64,000 nt of DNA, taken from the NCBI GenBank assembly GCA_030867875.1, contig JAOWCC010000809.1, forward strand, positions 992,001 to 1,056,000, in the 5' to 3' direction. Made by a program: the position numbers and the translations under genes. Numbering within the stretch: the stretch's first letter is position 1; each line of letters starts with the position of its first letter. The notes beneath the pieces were generated by a model. The model was not told the origin of the DNA and made no database searches. It saw only the letters and a list, made by a program, of their open reading frames with translations. Positions 1 through 8,290 of this stretch are shown piece by piece. This stretch comes from Actinernus sp. WN-2022 (Eukaryota; Cnidaria; Anthozoa; Actiniaria; Actinernidae).

Positions 1-147
1 TTCTCCCATCGTTGGAACTTCCACATAGAGCGTCTCACCTGGATTAGCAGATGATGGAGTGAAAGTGTTTCTATATAAGGTTCGTTGAGCTTTGAGTGCG
101 AGTGGCACTCTTAGTGCTTCTGTAGGAATTAACTTCGTCGATATCAT
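1..147 (-). CDS. Polinton/adintovirus-like capsid protein, N-terminal part (runs off window)
   Basis: Read on the minus strand from the ATG at 147-145, 49 codons stay open to the window edge, so the product is partial. The visible residues include ALRVPLALKAQ, then TLYRNTFTPSSANPGETLYV and VEVPTMGE. An LYRNTFTPS-type opening followed by a PGETLYV strand is, to my recollection, typical of the jelly-roll capsid genes of cnidarian Polinton/Maverick elements. That family call is recognition rather than a search. An AT-rich ctatatat stretch lies about 16-23 bp upstream of the ATG (163-170) and could act as a TATA-like element. The gene diverges from the plus-strand frame whose ATG shares the same CATG. 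A capsid would form the virion shell if the element were active. The short visible length leaves the exact capsid type (major or minor) undecided. Confidence 0.5.
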   Translation of the reverse strand, partial: MISTKLIPTEALRVPLALKAQRTLYRNTFTPSSANPGETLYVEVPTMGE

Positions 148-1159
148 GTTGAATATACCAAGATATATAGCTATGTTCAATATGGAAGATAGGGTCGACG
201 TCGATGTGAGACCTGAGGATAATACCGACAGATACGAAGAACAACAACGAGATGAAGAAAACCGACGAGAACGAGATGAAGAAGACCGACAACGAGAAGC
301 AAATGAAATATACATGGCTTACTTATTGAGTGGCAATCGAGATGAAGCTGGGGGTAGTGAGACAATTACCATGGATAATTTGCATGACTACGCTATAGAA
401 GGTGACCCACTTCGAGGATTCACATTCACACAAACCTTTTCAGATTTGGCAAAGGAAAGGCTGGTTGATGATGTAAAAGAGCATTATCCGGATGCGGGTA
501 TTCGGCATAACATCGAAATCTACTTAAATAATGGACAACTCACCGTTCGCGAACTTGGAAGCAAAGAACCCTTTAAACGTCTATTCGTCGGTAATGATGA
601 TGATAGGAAATTACGTGTGCAGATGAGGAAAGCTCTCAAAGATGCTTTAGGTCCAAATAATGAAGAGGCTGCTAATGAAGTAATATTTGCAGAACGACAA
701 CTCGCTGATCGGGAAGCGAATAACGAATCTATTCTTGAAGACTCCGAATCGACCGACGCTCATAAAGAAATAGCTAAGAAAGAGTTAATATCTATCCGTA
801 GGGAAAGAGAATTACTCGAATATAAAGAAGAAGCCATACTAGAACGTACGTCGCTACGTGAGAGGATCAAATTCATTTTCAGAAAGTATGGAATGACTGC
901 TCTTGCGGTGGTAACTGCTATTGGTGCTATCGTTAGTGTAATAGTTTCCCAATTATCGAAAGCCGTACCGAAACCAGTAAAAGATGGCATCGACAAAGTG
1001 GCAGATACAGTAAAGAAGGGATTAAAAACGGTAGGTGATTTGTTAAAGGAAATGGGAAAGAAACTTGGACATATACTACCTGGAATGATTGGATCAATTG
1101 CGAATTTCATATTTACTATGGCCGGTCAAGCTCTAGGAGTATTAGCAGAGAACGTTTAG
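146..1159 (+). CDS. Polinton-like charged protein with C-terminal membrane segments, possibly truncated by TAG
   Basis: From the ATG at 146 the frame encodes 337 residues. The frame is also open for 18 codons upstream (back to a TGA at 86-88) but contains no ATG there; ATGs at 173 and 182 are alternative starts. Counted from ATG 146, residues about 30-55 are an extremely charged R/E/D/Q stretch, probably helical. Residues about 190-245 are again charged and helical. Residues about 250-268 form a clear membrane segment (TALAVVTAIGAIVSVIVSQL). An amphipathic K/G-rich stretch follows (VKKGLKTVGDLLKEMGKKLG), then a second hydrophobic stretch at about 310-334. Proteins of this layout occur beside capsid genes in cnidarian Polinton-like elements; the function is unknown to me. 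After the TAG at 1157 the frame stays open for 17 more codons, mostly hydrophobic then basic, to a TAG at 1211. The first stop may therefore be a disabling mutation. No capsid, polymerase or protease motif is visible. Confidence 0.55.
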   Translation: MLNIPRYIAMFNMEDRVDVDVRPEDNTDRYEEQQRDEENRRERDEEDRQREANEIYMAYLLSGNRDEAGGSETITMDNLHDYAIEGDPLRGFTFTQTFSDLAKERLVDDVKEHYPDAGIRHNIEIYLNNGQLTVRELGSKEPFKRLFVGNDDDRKLRVQMRKALKDALGPNNEEAANEVIFAERQLADREANNESILEDSESTDAHKEIAKKELISIRRERELLEYKEEAILERTSLRERIKFIFRKYGMTALAVVTAIGAIVSVIVSQLSKAVPKPVKDGIDKVADTVKKGLKTVGDLLKEMGKKLGHILPGMIGSIANFIFTMAGQALGVLAENV

Positions 1160-1209
1160 TTATTTATCGTAGCTATAGTGGTGATCACAATAGAGCAATA
1201 CAAACGACG

Positions 1210-1329
1210 TTAGCGAAATAACGCCCATGCTATTCCAGCTCCTGCAATAGATACTATCGCTAGATTGATCTCATGTTGTAGATTAGGCTTCGATATGCGA
1301 TACCTTGCATTTATACGTCTCACGGTAAA
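1210..1329 (-). pseudogene. Short hydrophobic C-terminal fragment, convergent with the Polinton-like frame
   Basis: The minus strand is open for about 39 codons from just after a TAG at 1332-1330 to the TAA at 1212-1210, with no in-frame ATG. The visible tail NLAIVSIAGAGIAWALFR has one hydrophobic segment preceded by basic residues (VRRINARYRISK). Its stop overlaps the second stop of the plus-strand frame, a tight tail-to-tail packing of the kind expected in compact Polinton or virus-like elements. It could be a decayed small membrane protein or a chance open stretch; the lack of a start codon argues for decay. Confidence 0.25.
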
Positions 1330-1578
1330 CTACACTCGTATTCAATATCGTTAATTGTCTTTATTATCCTTCAGATATTTTCTTGACGCTCAAATTGGGA
1401 AATGTGATGTGTTAACATTAAAATATATCAATATGCACGCAACATTGTTGTTTTCCGTTTATTTTATTAATTAAACACTTCTCTAACCGTCTTCCAATTT
1501 TATGCATGGCCATGGGTCTTAACGATCCTTTCTGGGATTTTACACAGTCAGGCTGAGAAACTTTATACCGGCCCTGTG
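1330..1578. other. No gene recognised
   Basis: This is AT-rich sequence between the Polinton-like remnant and the alternating motif cluster. I see no convincing open frame and no clear Polinton terminal repeat. Confidence 0.5.
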
Positions 1579-1760
1579 TTTACGCATCTTTATGTTTCCG
1601 TCAATCTACGTAAAGATAGCACATAACTCTACTTTTAGCTTCCAAGTAAATCTGCATAAAGATAGCAACTTAATTACTTTACGCATCTTTGCGCTTACGA
1701 AAATCTACGTAAAGATGGCAACCAACTTTACGCAACTTTACGTATTCAATAAAGAAGCGT
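1579..1760. repeat. Cluster of a 13-14 bp motif in alternating orientation
   Basis: The motif acgtaaagatagca and its reverse form tttacgcatctttg occur at least seven times with few changes: near 1579, 1608, 1653, 1678, 1706, 1728 and 1756. The copies alternate in direction, so neighbours can pair as short hairpins. The later copies change gat to gtt (cgtaaagttg). This may be the decayed subterminal region of a DNA element or a protein-binding array; nothing here is coding. Confidence 0.6.
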
Positions 1761-2930
1761 AAAGTTGTCCGAGTTTCATGCTATGATAGTATTCTTTGAC
1801 TGTGTGGTTTTCATTTCCCTGTATAAATAACGTTTGTGCCTCGAACTGAACCTCAGAATACCAGTAGCCTAGTTCCCCCTAGCCTGCTTGCAGGCTCTGG
1901 TTAATTTGAGATTCCTGTGGTGGGAGAGAGGAGGGGGAAGGAGGATATAAGTTCCCCCATATTCATGAACAATCTTGGCCGCCGCGTGGAAAAGGTCTAT
2001 TCACGATCAAACTTAATTTAAATAAGTTCAACTCCGGTTAGTAAAAGAACTCAAGCACGCCATTTTAAACCTCACAGTTTATTTAAAAAGTTGTTTCGCA
2101 TCGCGAACATATATCATCGAAAGTATTCACCGGCTACTTTAAACAAGGTATCTTTTTCACTTCACTGTGCGAGCCCCGTAGAAAACGAGCTGATGTCGAA
2201 TACTATGATTTTTCTTCAATCGCCAGCTGCGTGCCGTCAATTAACTTGTTGTTTGTGAAGGATATCTATACAAAAGTAACACCAAACTAAAGCTACGGCT
2301 TAAAAATTCAACGGATTTATTTCAGTTCGAGATAGCGAGAGGTTCGAAATAACCGAGTTCGAGATGGTGTAAAACTGCCTCCCACATGCGAGAGCAACTT
2401 TACGGGTTTGCCATATCTGCCATATAAATAGTCAGTGATGCGCTAAATTGGTAGCTGTACTTGGCAATAGTAATTAGGTAACTATCAATACACGGCGGTG
2501 TGTTCTGTGGCTTTGGGTCCCGGTAGTTCTCCTCCCATGCAGTCGAGTAAATGCACCGAGAGTTTCCTTGGAATTCAAAGACCTTCGGGGGCCCCGACAT
2601 TCAAGGGAAGGCCATGTTTGAAGATGAAAGCTTTGCAATGTTGGGGTCGCGTCTCACATTGTAGGTGGGAGTCGGATTCATGCGCTGTGGTCTAGGGGAG
2701 TTTTTATTTTTTATCAGTACGCTACATATATTTCAAATTTAAATAATACAAATACAACACAATAACCTTTATTTAAACTCGAATTGAAAAGTAGCACATA
2801 CATGCTAGCCACTAGCTAGCCGAAATGTCTTCGAGACCGGGAATGGCTCAACAACAACAACTGGCTACTTTGGCTACACCGGGTTTACTCCGATGTCTGA
2901 AGTTTTACTGGGAACAGGCTCACCTAAACG
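1761..2930. other. Intergenic stretch without a recognised gene
   Basis: Short open frames on both strands around 2400-2700 have no recognisable domain and no splice context. A tata-type word lies at about 1822-1828 (gtataaata), and a small direct echo of ttcgaga lies at about 2326-2363. I see no coding evidence. Confidence 0.5.
1881..1896. other. 16-bp palindrome agcctgcttgcaggct
   Basis: The two halves agcctgc and gcaggct flank a two-base centre. It sits just after a C-rich ttccccct tract and looks like the edge of a small inverted-repeat element, but I found no partner end. Confidence 0.35.
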
Positions 2931-3050
2931 TACCCTGGTTTCCAGAGGTTTTCTAGAGAGAACAGCCGCGGAAAAATAGCCGCGATCAGCGAGCTCTTCG
3001 CAGCCCTCTATCTCCGCGGCTCTCTCTGAAAACCTCTGGAACCAGTGTAG
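2931..3050. mobile_element. 120-bp hAT-like MITE with 8-bp target duplication
   Basis: The ends are inverted repeats: ctggtttccagaggttttc on the left pairs with the reverse complement of gaaaacctctggaaccag on the right. The pairing continues through agagagaacagccgcgg against ccgcggctctctct. The element is flanked on both sides by cctaaacg (2923-2930 and 3051-3058), an 8-bp target-site duplication of the kind made by hAT transposases. It has no coding capacity, so it must have moved with a transposase from elsewhere. Confidence 0.8.
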
Positions 3051-3283
3051 CCTAAACGCTGTCCAAAATCAAATGACTCGTAAAAATACACAGCCGTATT
3101 AGCTGCTTAGCCAACTAATAACCTCTCTTATTGCCAGTCGGAAAATATGGACGAATTCTAGCCGTTTTTACAACTGATACGTTTTCGCCCAACGGTATTC
3201 ACGAGTTGGGGAATAATAAGAGTCTGGGCCGCCTGTGGTTTGTGTATAGACCACAATGCAATACGAAACATTCCAGTTTGCGT

Positions 3284-3403
3284 CCGCCATTTTGTCATCT
3301 TGAAGCTGTTATCTTGGAGCTGACTTACAATATCTGTGCAGATGACTTCAAGCACAAAGCAAAACAGACTCCAAACAACTCTGAACATCAGAAGAATATC
3401 CAG
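3284..3403 (+). promoter_or_regulatory. Possible transcription start region with 5' splice donor
   Basis: The motif ccgccattttg at 3284-3294 is the reverse complement of the YY1-type core caaaatggcgg, often found at metazoan start sites. About 110 bp further on, cag|gtaaga at 3401-3409 is a strong 5' splice-site match. Between them the plus frame is open (LELTYNICADDFKHKAKQT and so on) but resembles no family I know. It could be a first, possibly non-coding, exon of the gene whose last exon is at 14507, or a chance pairing. Confidence 0.25.
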
Positions 3404-4036
3404 GTAAGATTATATACGAATTTGAAGGTCCAATTTGTGTGGTTTAGCCGAAAAATATGAATTTTACTCTAGTTAGAAATTATCACACCAAACCTTCGGC
3501 TTCGAATCCCATACGGCATACGGTCATGTTGTTCACTAAGAAGACTTTGTTTCAATACGGAATCTTTCATAGAAAACTAATGCTTCATCTGTTATTGTCA
3601 ATGAATCATTCGTGGATTTCCCCCCGAGTTTATTTAGAGTGATTCTTTTAGAAATAGAAGAAGTTTCTAGCTGCCCAAAATAATTTAGACCGACAATTTA
3701 AGCACGTGCATGTTTCTTTTACGCCGGCAGAGCTTCTTACAAAACTACCTAAATAACACCGTAAGATAGAAGAGAAATACAATGTGAATGTCCTGGTATG
3801 CTTTTTAAACATTTTCGATAGAGGATGGCAACGATTAAAGTGCATTACAAAATTGATTTCGATTACAGTGAACCGATTTCAAGCTCAAAAGCAATAATTT
3901 TCATCCACTCGAATCTTTGCCATCCTTCATCAAAATTGTCCCACATTTTCTCCAGTGTACCTGGAAAGCATACTCTGCTAATCTGAGCAGTTATTTTTGT
4001 CTTTCATCATGATAAAATTTGTCATTTGTTGGCAGT
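3404..4036. other. No gene recognised
   Basis: AT-rich sequence with only short open frames that lack domains, splice signals or repeats I can pair. Confidence 0.5.
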
Positions 4037-4160
4037 GGGGTCTCACTATATTCCAGGCAGAGGTGGGCCTGGGAAATGCACATATATTATGGCAACGCTG
4101 TATTGTTTCCTATTTGTTGTCAATTTCTCTATTAGACACCACGGCACGGTGAAATATACA
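4037..4160. repeat. Dispersed repeat, left member of an inverted pair
   Basis: The stretch ggtctcactatattccaggc, then gggaaatgca and tgtttcctatttgttgtcaa, recurs in opposite orientation at 8020-8122 at roughly 80-85% similarity by eye. The pair brackets about 4 kb that contains another palindrome, suggesting either a large decayed foldback element or two opposed copies of one family. Confidence 0.65.
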
Positions 4161-4848
4161 ATAAAAAATTAACTTGGTGAAAAAACAACATTGCTAAGAA
4201 CCCAATATTTACTGGAACAATGATATTGAATGAAAGAACAGTTGAGTCAAAGTACTACACAATAACAAGCAAAGTTCACATCATTTTCCTGCATTTCTTT
4301 GGTTAAATTTATTCGGACAAAAGATTTTTATAGTGTTTTTTTCAAGAACTGTTGTGATGTTTATGTGAACAAACACATTTTTCCCTGTCAACTCCAGACC
4401 TTCAATGTTGAAGTTTTTTAAAGGGGAACTGAAACTGAACCCTAAAGTTAACCCAACGATTATACAAAGATGTATTTGAAATAATATTTCTGCTATTTTA
4501 TTTATCTGTGTTACACATCTATGAAGAGAAAATTTGTTTTCAAGTTCGATTCTCTGCTGATAACTGTAGATTGTGTGGTGGCTCAATTCAGTGCAAATTT
4601 CCCAGTATCATATGTCAACATACCAAGGAAAAACAATCACACCTCCAGCACAAAGAAAACACAATGGTCCGCAATTAGAAGCTGTTATTCCATATTTTCA
4701 ATGTTGTGGACAGCATGGCAAAACTAATTTATTTCCTGTACCTGACTTCACAAATTACAGGGCTTGTGTCATCTGTACACAAAAAAATAATATAGCAGAA
4801 CTTATTTATTTCGAATTATTTATTACTACATCTACGCTACTACTTTGA
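4161..4848. other. Repeat-derived, no gene recognised
   Basis: A partial copy of the motif aaaggggaactgaa...ccctaaa lies at about 4421-4446, the same family as the end of the arm beginning at 4849. The open frames at 4521-4848 have no recognisable domain and are A/T-driven. Confidence 0.4.
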
Positions 4849-5345
4849 AGGGGAACTGAACCCTAAAATCAACCATTTTTGAATACAATCCTTAAGTTTA
4901 TTAAAACAATATTTCAAGGGTAGTTTTTCCAGTGTGTAAATTTTCCAGAAAAAATAGTATGAAATGCAGCATTTTCAACTTTGACTGGTGAGACTCAGAA
5001 ATGCAGTGTTAGCAGAGTTTATGAGAATATATGCAATACAATACTTTATTTCACATTTCACAATGATTTTTTTTGTTACATATGGGGAGAACATTTACTT
5101 TTAGAATGCCAGAAGAAAGTAATTTGGTTTATCGTACATGTGTATAGCTTTCGGCTGCTCTAATGACTCAAGATACTACAAATATCAGTTATCATTGACT
5201 TCCAAGTGAGAAGAAGCAGAGACAAATGTTGTTAGCAAAGATTTCAACAGAAAATCGAAATATTTCCAATAATTTGTTCCTGTGCTCCGAGCTGATTTTG
5301 AACCATGAAATACAGTGTTCGTATGGGAATCTGATGCCAAATAAA
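4849..5345. repeat. Left arm of a large imperfect palindrome
   Basis: It begins aaggggaactgaaccctaaa and continues through agaagaaagtaatttggttt and aatttgttcctgtgctcc. The same order of words appears reverse-complemented at 5993-6447, with small insertions and deletions. Arms are about 450-500 bp, about 80% alike by eye. No transposase is present. Confidence 0.75.
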
Positions 5346-5408
5346 TTTCGTAAAAATCAAATTTTTGAACTATTACTGTCTGCAAGCTTAAGGTACCAGG
5401 TAAAAGAT

Positions 5409-5597
5409 TAACTGATCAAAATTTGAGTGCTGTGGCTGTGCTGGGAAGCATGCAATCGTGTTTTCAGTTTACCAATAATACATTTATCTATATATTATTA
5501 AACAACGGGTCAAAGTATGCGGGAAAATTTACAGACAAATGTATAGTAAACTGAAAACATGATTGCATACTGCATCCCTCCAATTTTGATAAGTTAA
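5409..5597. repeat. Inner inverted repeat of the palindrome
   Basis: The left copy (about 5409-5475, with gatcaaaattt and gcaatcgtgttttcagttta) pairs with the right copy (about 5539-5597, with aaactgaaaacatgattgc and aattttgataagttaa). The ttaa at its right edge is the target site of the neighbouring piggyBac-like element. Confidence 0.7.
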
Positions 5598-5953
5598 GGC
5601 TAGTTTTCACTAGCGACAGAAGCGGAAGCATAAGGAGCCTTACGTTCTAGTGAAATTAAAGAAACAGAGATGGAAGTGGAAGCTCAACAGAAGCAGAATT
5701 GGAAGGAACGGAAGGCTTCCTAATTCTTACGTTTCTGCTAATATCGCTTACTAATCAAACGTAAGCAGAAGCAGAATAATTTAGCCAATCAGAATGCTCA
5801 TTCTCAGGCCCCTGGCAATGTAAATATAGCATTCAAGCAAGGTTTTCTCTTCTGGACAAGGCTTGTGCTTCTGTCATGTTGATTTTCACAAGAACGTAAA
5901 TCTCTTATGCTTACACATCCGTTTCGGCTTCCATCACTAGTGAAAACCAGGCT
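5598..5953. mobile_element. 356-bp piggyBac-like MITE with TTAA duplications
   Basis: The left end ggctagttttcactagcgac pairs with the reverse complement of the right end catcactagtgaaaaccaggc; both continue into gaagcggaagcataag-type subterminal sequence. ttaa lies immediately outside each end (5594-5597 and 5954-5957), the hallmark target duplication of the piggyBac superfamily. The interior is non-coding. It is inserted inside the larger palindrome and is therefore younger than it. Confidence 0.8.
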
Positions 5954-5992
5954 TTAATTATTTACACTTGCCAGCAGTGAATAGTTAAAAAA

Positions 5993-6447
5993 AAGGATAT
6001 CAGATTCCCATATCAACACTGTATTACATGGTTCAAGATCGGCTTGGAGCACAGGAACAAATTCTTGGAAATCCTTGGATTTTCTGTCAATCTTCTCAGC
6101 AACATTTGTCTCTGCTTCTTCAAACCTGGAAGTCGATGATAACTGTCATTAGAGTAGCTGAAAGCCATACATATGATAAACCAAATTACTTTCTTCTGTC
6201 ATTCTGAAAGTAAACTTTCTTCCCGTATGTGACGTCATACCTTCTCATATACTTCACTGACAACATATTCTGAGCCACCAGTCAAAGCTGAAAATTCTGT
6301 GTTTAAAATATATATTTTTTTTTTGGGGGGGGGGGGGGGGGAATTTACACACTGTGCAAAAACTACCCTTGAAATGTTGTTTTAATATACTTAAGGATTT
6401 TATTCAAAAACAGTTGATTTTAGGGACCAGTTCCCCTTTAAATGATT
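5993..6447. repeat. Right arm of the large imperfect palindrome
   Basis: This is the reverse-complement partner of 4849-5345. It ends with accagttccccttta, the mirror of the left arm's start. The arm is interrupted by the T10G17 homopolymer pair at 6315-6341. Confidence 0.75.
6315..6341. repeat. T10 followed by G17 homopolymer
   Basis: Ten T then seventeen G in direct succession, an unstable tract within the right palindrome arm. Its length is prone to sequencing error. Confidence 0.95.
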
Positions 6448-6799
6448 TCAGTAATTCAATTTGCCTACAGGAAACCTTTAATCCTATTTCTCAACTGTGC
6501 TTGTGGTGGCTTGTGACGTTACTGAACCAGAACACTATTTCTCTCTCAACATGGCAGATGTGAATTTCGATACTGAAAGTGAAGTGGAGTAAAGTGACTT
6601 TTTCTTGACATTTAGTGTACAAGTCTCTAGTTTAGGATTTGATGGTTAAAATCCAATTCAATATTGCCCTTTTGTACCATATTTCGAAGCTTCAGAGTCC
6701 AAAGGAGGCGAGAAAATGCAGATGAAAATCGTACAGGCATGTTTTTTTTATTACCAAAACTAAGTTTAGTATTAGTATCTAGTTAAGCAAATGTTTTCA
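6448..6799. other. No gene recognised
   Basis: Short AT-rich frames only; no pairing repeat identified except at the border with the preceding arm. Confidence 0.45.
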
Positions 6800-7213
6800 G
6801 TGCATACCAATGTTGTGCTCGTTTTCTGGTTGAAGAAATATACTAAAGACGACCTCTTTAAAGAACTATATATTGACTCGTAATAATTAATTAGATTGTG
6901 TTGTTGATACTGAATTGAGCCACCAAACTGCACAGAGCAAACAGGAACTTTATATACTGCGTCAGCTACATGTAAATTTTCCCTTATCCAAGTATGTAAG
7001 CTAAACATGATATACATGTACTAGTTAGATGACAAGCCTAACACCACATCTCGGATAAGGGAAAAACTTAGCTGATGCAGTGTATAAATGTTCTGTTTGG
7101 TTCAGCACTGTTTGGCAGCTCAGTTCGGTTCAATTCAGTATCAACAACATACTGTAATTAATTATTACATGCCAATATACTACTTTAATGAGCACAACAT
7201 TTGGAAATATCTG
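6800..7213. repeat. Foldback element (long imperfect hairpin)
   Basis: Left-arm words (accaatgttgtgctcg, taattaattagattgtgttg, gatactgaattgagcc, ttttcccttatcc) recur in reverse order and complement on the right (ggataagggaaaa, ggttcaattcagtatcaaca, taattaattatt, gagcacaacatt). The arms are about 170-185 bp around a spacer of roughly 60-70 bp near 6985-7050. No coding capacity. Confidence 0.7.
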
Positions 7214-7758
7214 CTTAACCAGATACTAATATTAAACTTAGTTTTGGTAAAAAAACATGCACCTACCATTCTAAAATAGATTGTCTCTTCTACTGTCAGG
7301 GACGTAGCTGCCATTAAGCCATAAAGATCTGGCTTAACAGGAAGTTTGGTGATTTTTATGCTGTGGCAGTGATTTTGTTCTGTTTTGTATAACTTTGATT
7401 AGAAACTCAACTCTAACCCTTGAGTGAGAATTGTGAATATGCTATTTACTACAGTCTATTCAACTGACCCCCAACCTTACTAAAACATTGCATCGAAAAT
7501 GCTGGAAATAGCATTTCAGAGCTTGTAAATAAAATAAAAAAATACTCCAATACTGAGCATGGATTTTGGAGACCGACAATAAAGCCAAAAAAGTTTAAAA
7601 TTGGACTGAAAAGTGTTCTAAAATCTTCCATTTTTGTTGTAATGGCAAACACATGCTCGGTTTTATGCACCTGTAGGTTCAGCAAATATTTATAAATTAA
7701 TAGTACAAACGTACATGTAGCTAAAAAATCCATGGAGAATTTAGATTTATTTTTATTT
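7214..7758. other. No gene recognised
   Basis: AT-rich sequence with short open frames on both strands that show no domain, no splice context and no repeat partner that I could find. Confidence 0.45.
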
Positions 7759-7796
7759 TGATGATGTCATTGTGACATCACGTGATGTCATCATCA
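7759..7796. promoter_or_regulatory. Cluster of CRE/AP-1-like palindromes
   Basis: Within 38 bp lie gatgatgtcatt, tgacatcacg and tgatgtcatcatc, three overlapping near-palindromic TGACATCA-type words that resemble ATF/CREB sites. Binding is inference; it may simply be the tip of a decayed inverted repeat. Confidence 0.35.
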
Positions 7797-7812
7797 GACT
7801 ACAGGTCTTTAC

Positions 7813-7849
7813 CCTTGGAGTCACCTTGAGAGTCACCTTGGAGTCACCC
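7813..7849. repeat. Short tandem repeat of gagtcacctt
   Basis: The word (g)gagtcaccttg occurs three times in succession with small changes. Confidence 0.7.
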
Positions 7850-8019
7850 AAAAAAACACCCTTTTTTGCCCATTGCCAACTAACTGCCCTTGGGTATCTG
7901 AGGATGAAGTGAAACTATGAATTCTTTCTCAAACAGTGAATTTCAAATAACTTTCAAACATTTTCATTGTACACTATTTTTACCACGGTGTCTCCTTTAT
8001 TTGATGTGCCTTTACAATA

Positions 8020-8122
8020 ATTACTGCGGTGTCTACAAGACTTGACAGCAAATAGGAAACAACACACTGCTGACATAATATAAGTGCATTTCCCATCTCT
8101 GCCTGGGATATAGTGAGACCCT
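8020..8122. repeat. Dispersed repeat, right member of an inverted pair
   Basis: This is the reverse-complement relative of 4037-4160: tgacagcaaataggaaacaa and gcctgggatatagtgagacc mirror the left copy. A short additional similarity may extend to about 7960. Confidence 0.65.
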
Positions 8123-8290
8123 TGAAAGTGTCTCTTTAATGGCAACAGAATCTAAGACTGTGTTGTCCAAAAATACAATGGTACTACCTTGGATAGTCTC
8201 CATATTAATAATATTGGATCATAAAGACATGTACCGTAGCATATGTTTTCGCGAGATGTTCAGTTTGTCGATGTGTTTTTTAAAGTTGAA

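Noticed and set aside
71..80. ctatataagg as TATA box for the plus-strand Polinton-like frame
   Set aside because: These bases encode the LYR of the capsid-type frame on the other strand, so the match is better explained by coding constraint.
92..145. TTG at 92 as start of the plus-strand frame
   Set aside because: Non-ATG initiation directly after a stop is not supported in this eukaryotic context; ATG 146, 173 or 182 are better choices.
760..1110. 116-codon minus-strand frame
   Set aside because: It is the antisense shadow of the plus-strand membrane-protein frame.
3131..3460. 109-codon frame as a complete gene
   Set aside because: No domain or homology recognised, and the frame reads through a strong splice-donor match; at most part of an exon.
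4521..4848. Overlapping 68- and 91-codon frames
   Set aside because: They lie in repeat-related sequence, use two frames of the same DNA and have no recognisable domain.
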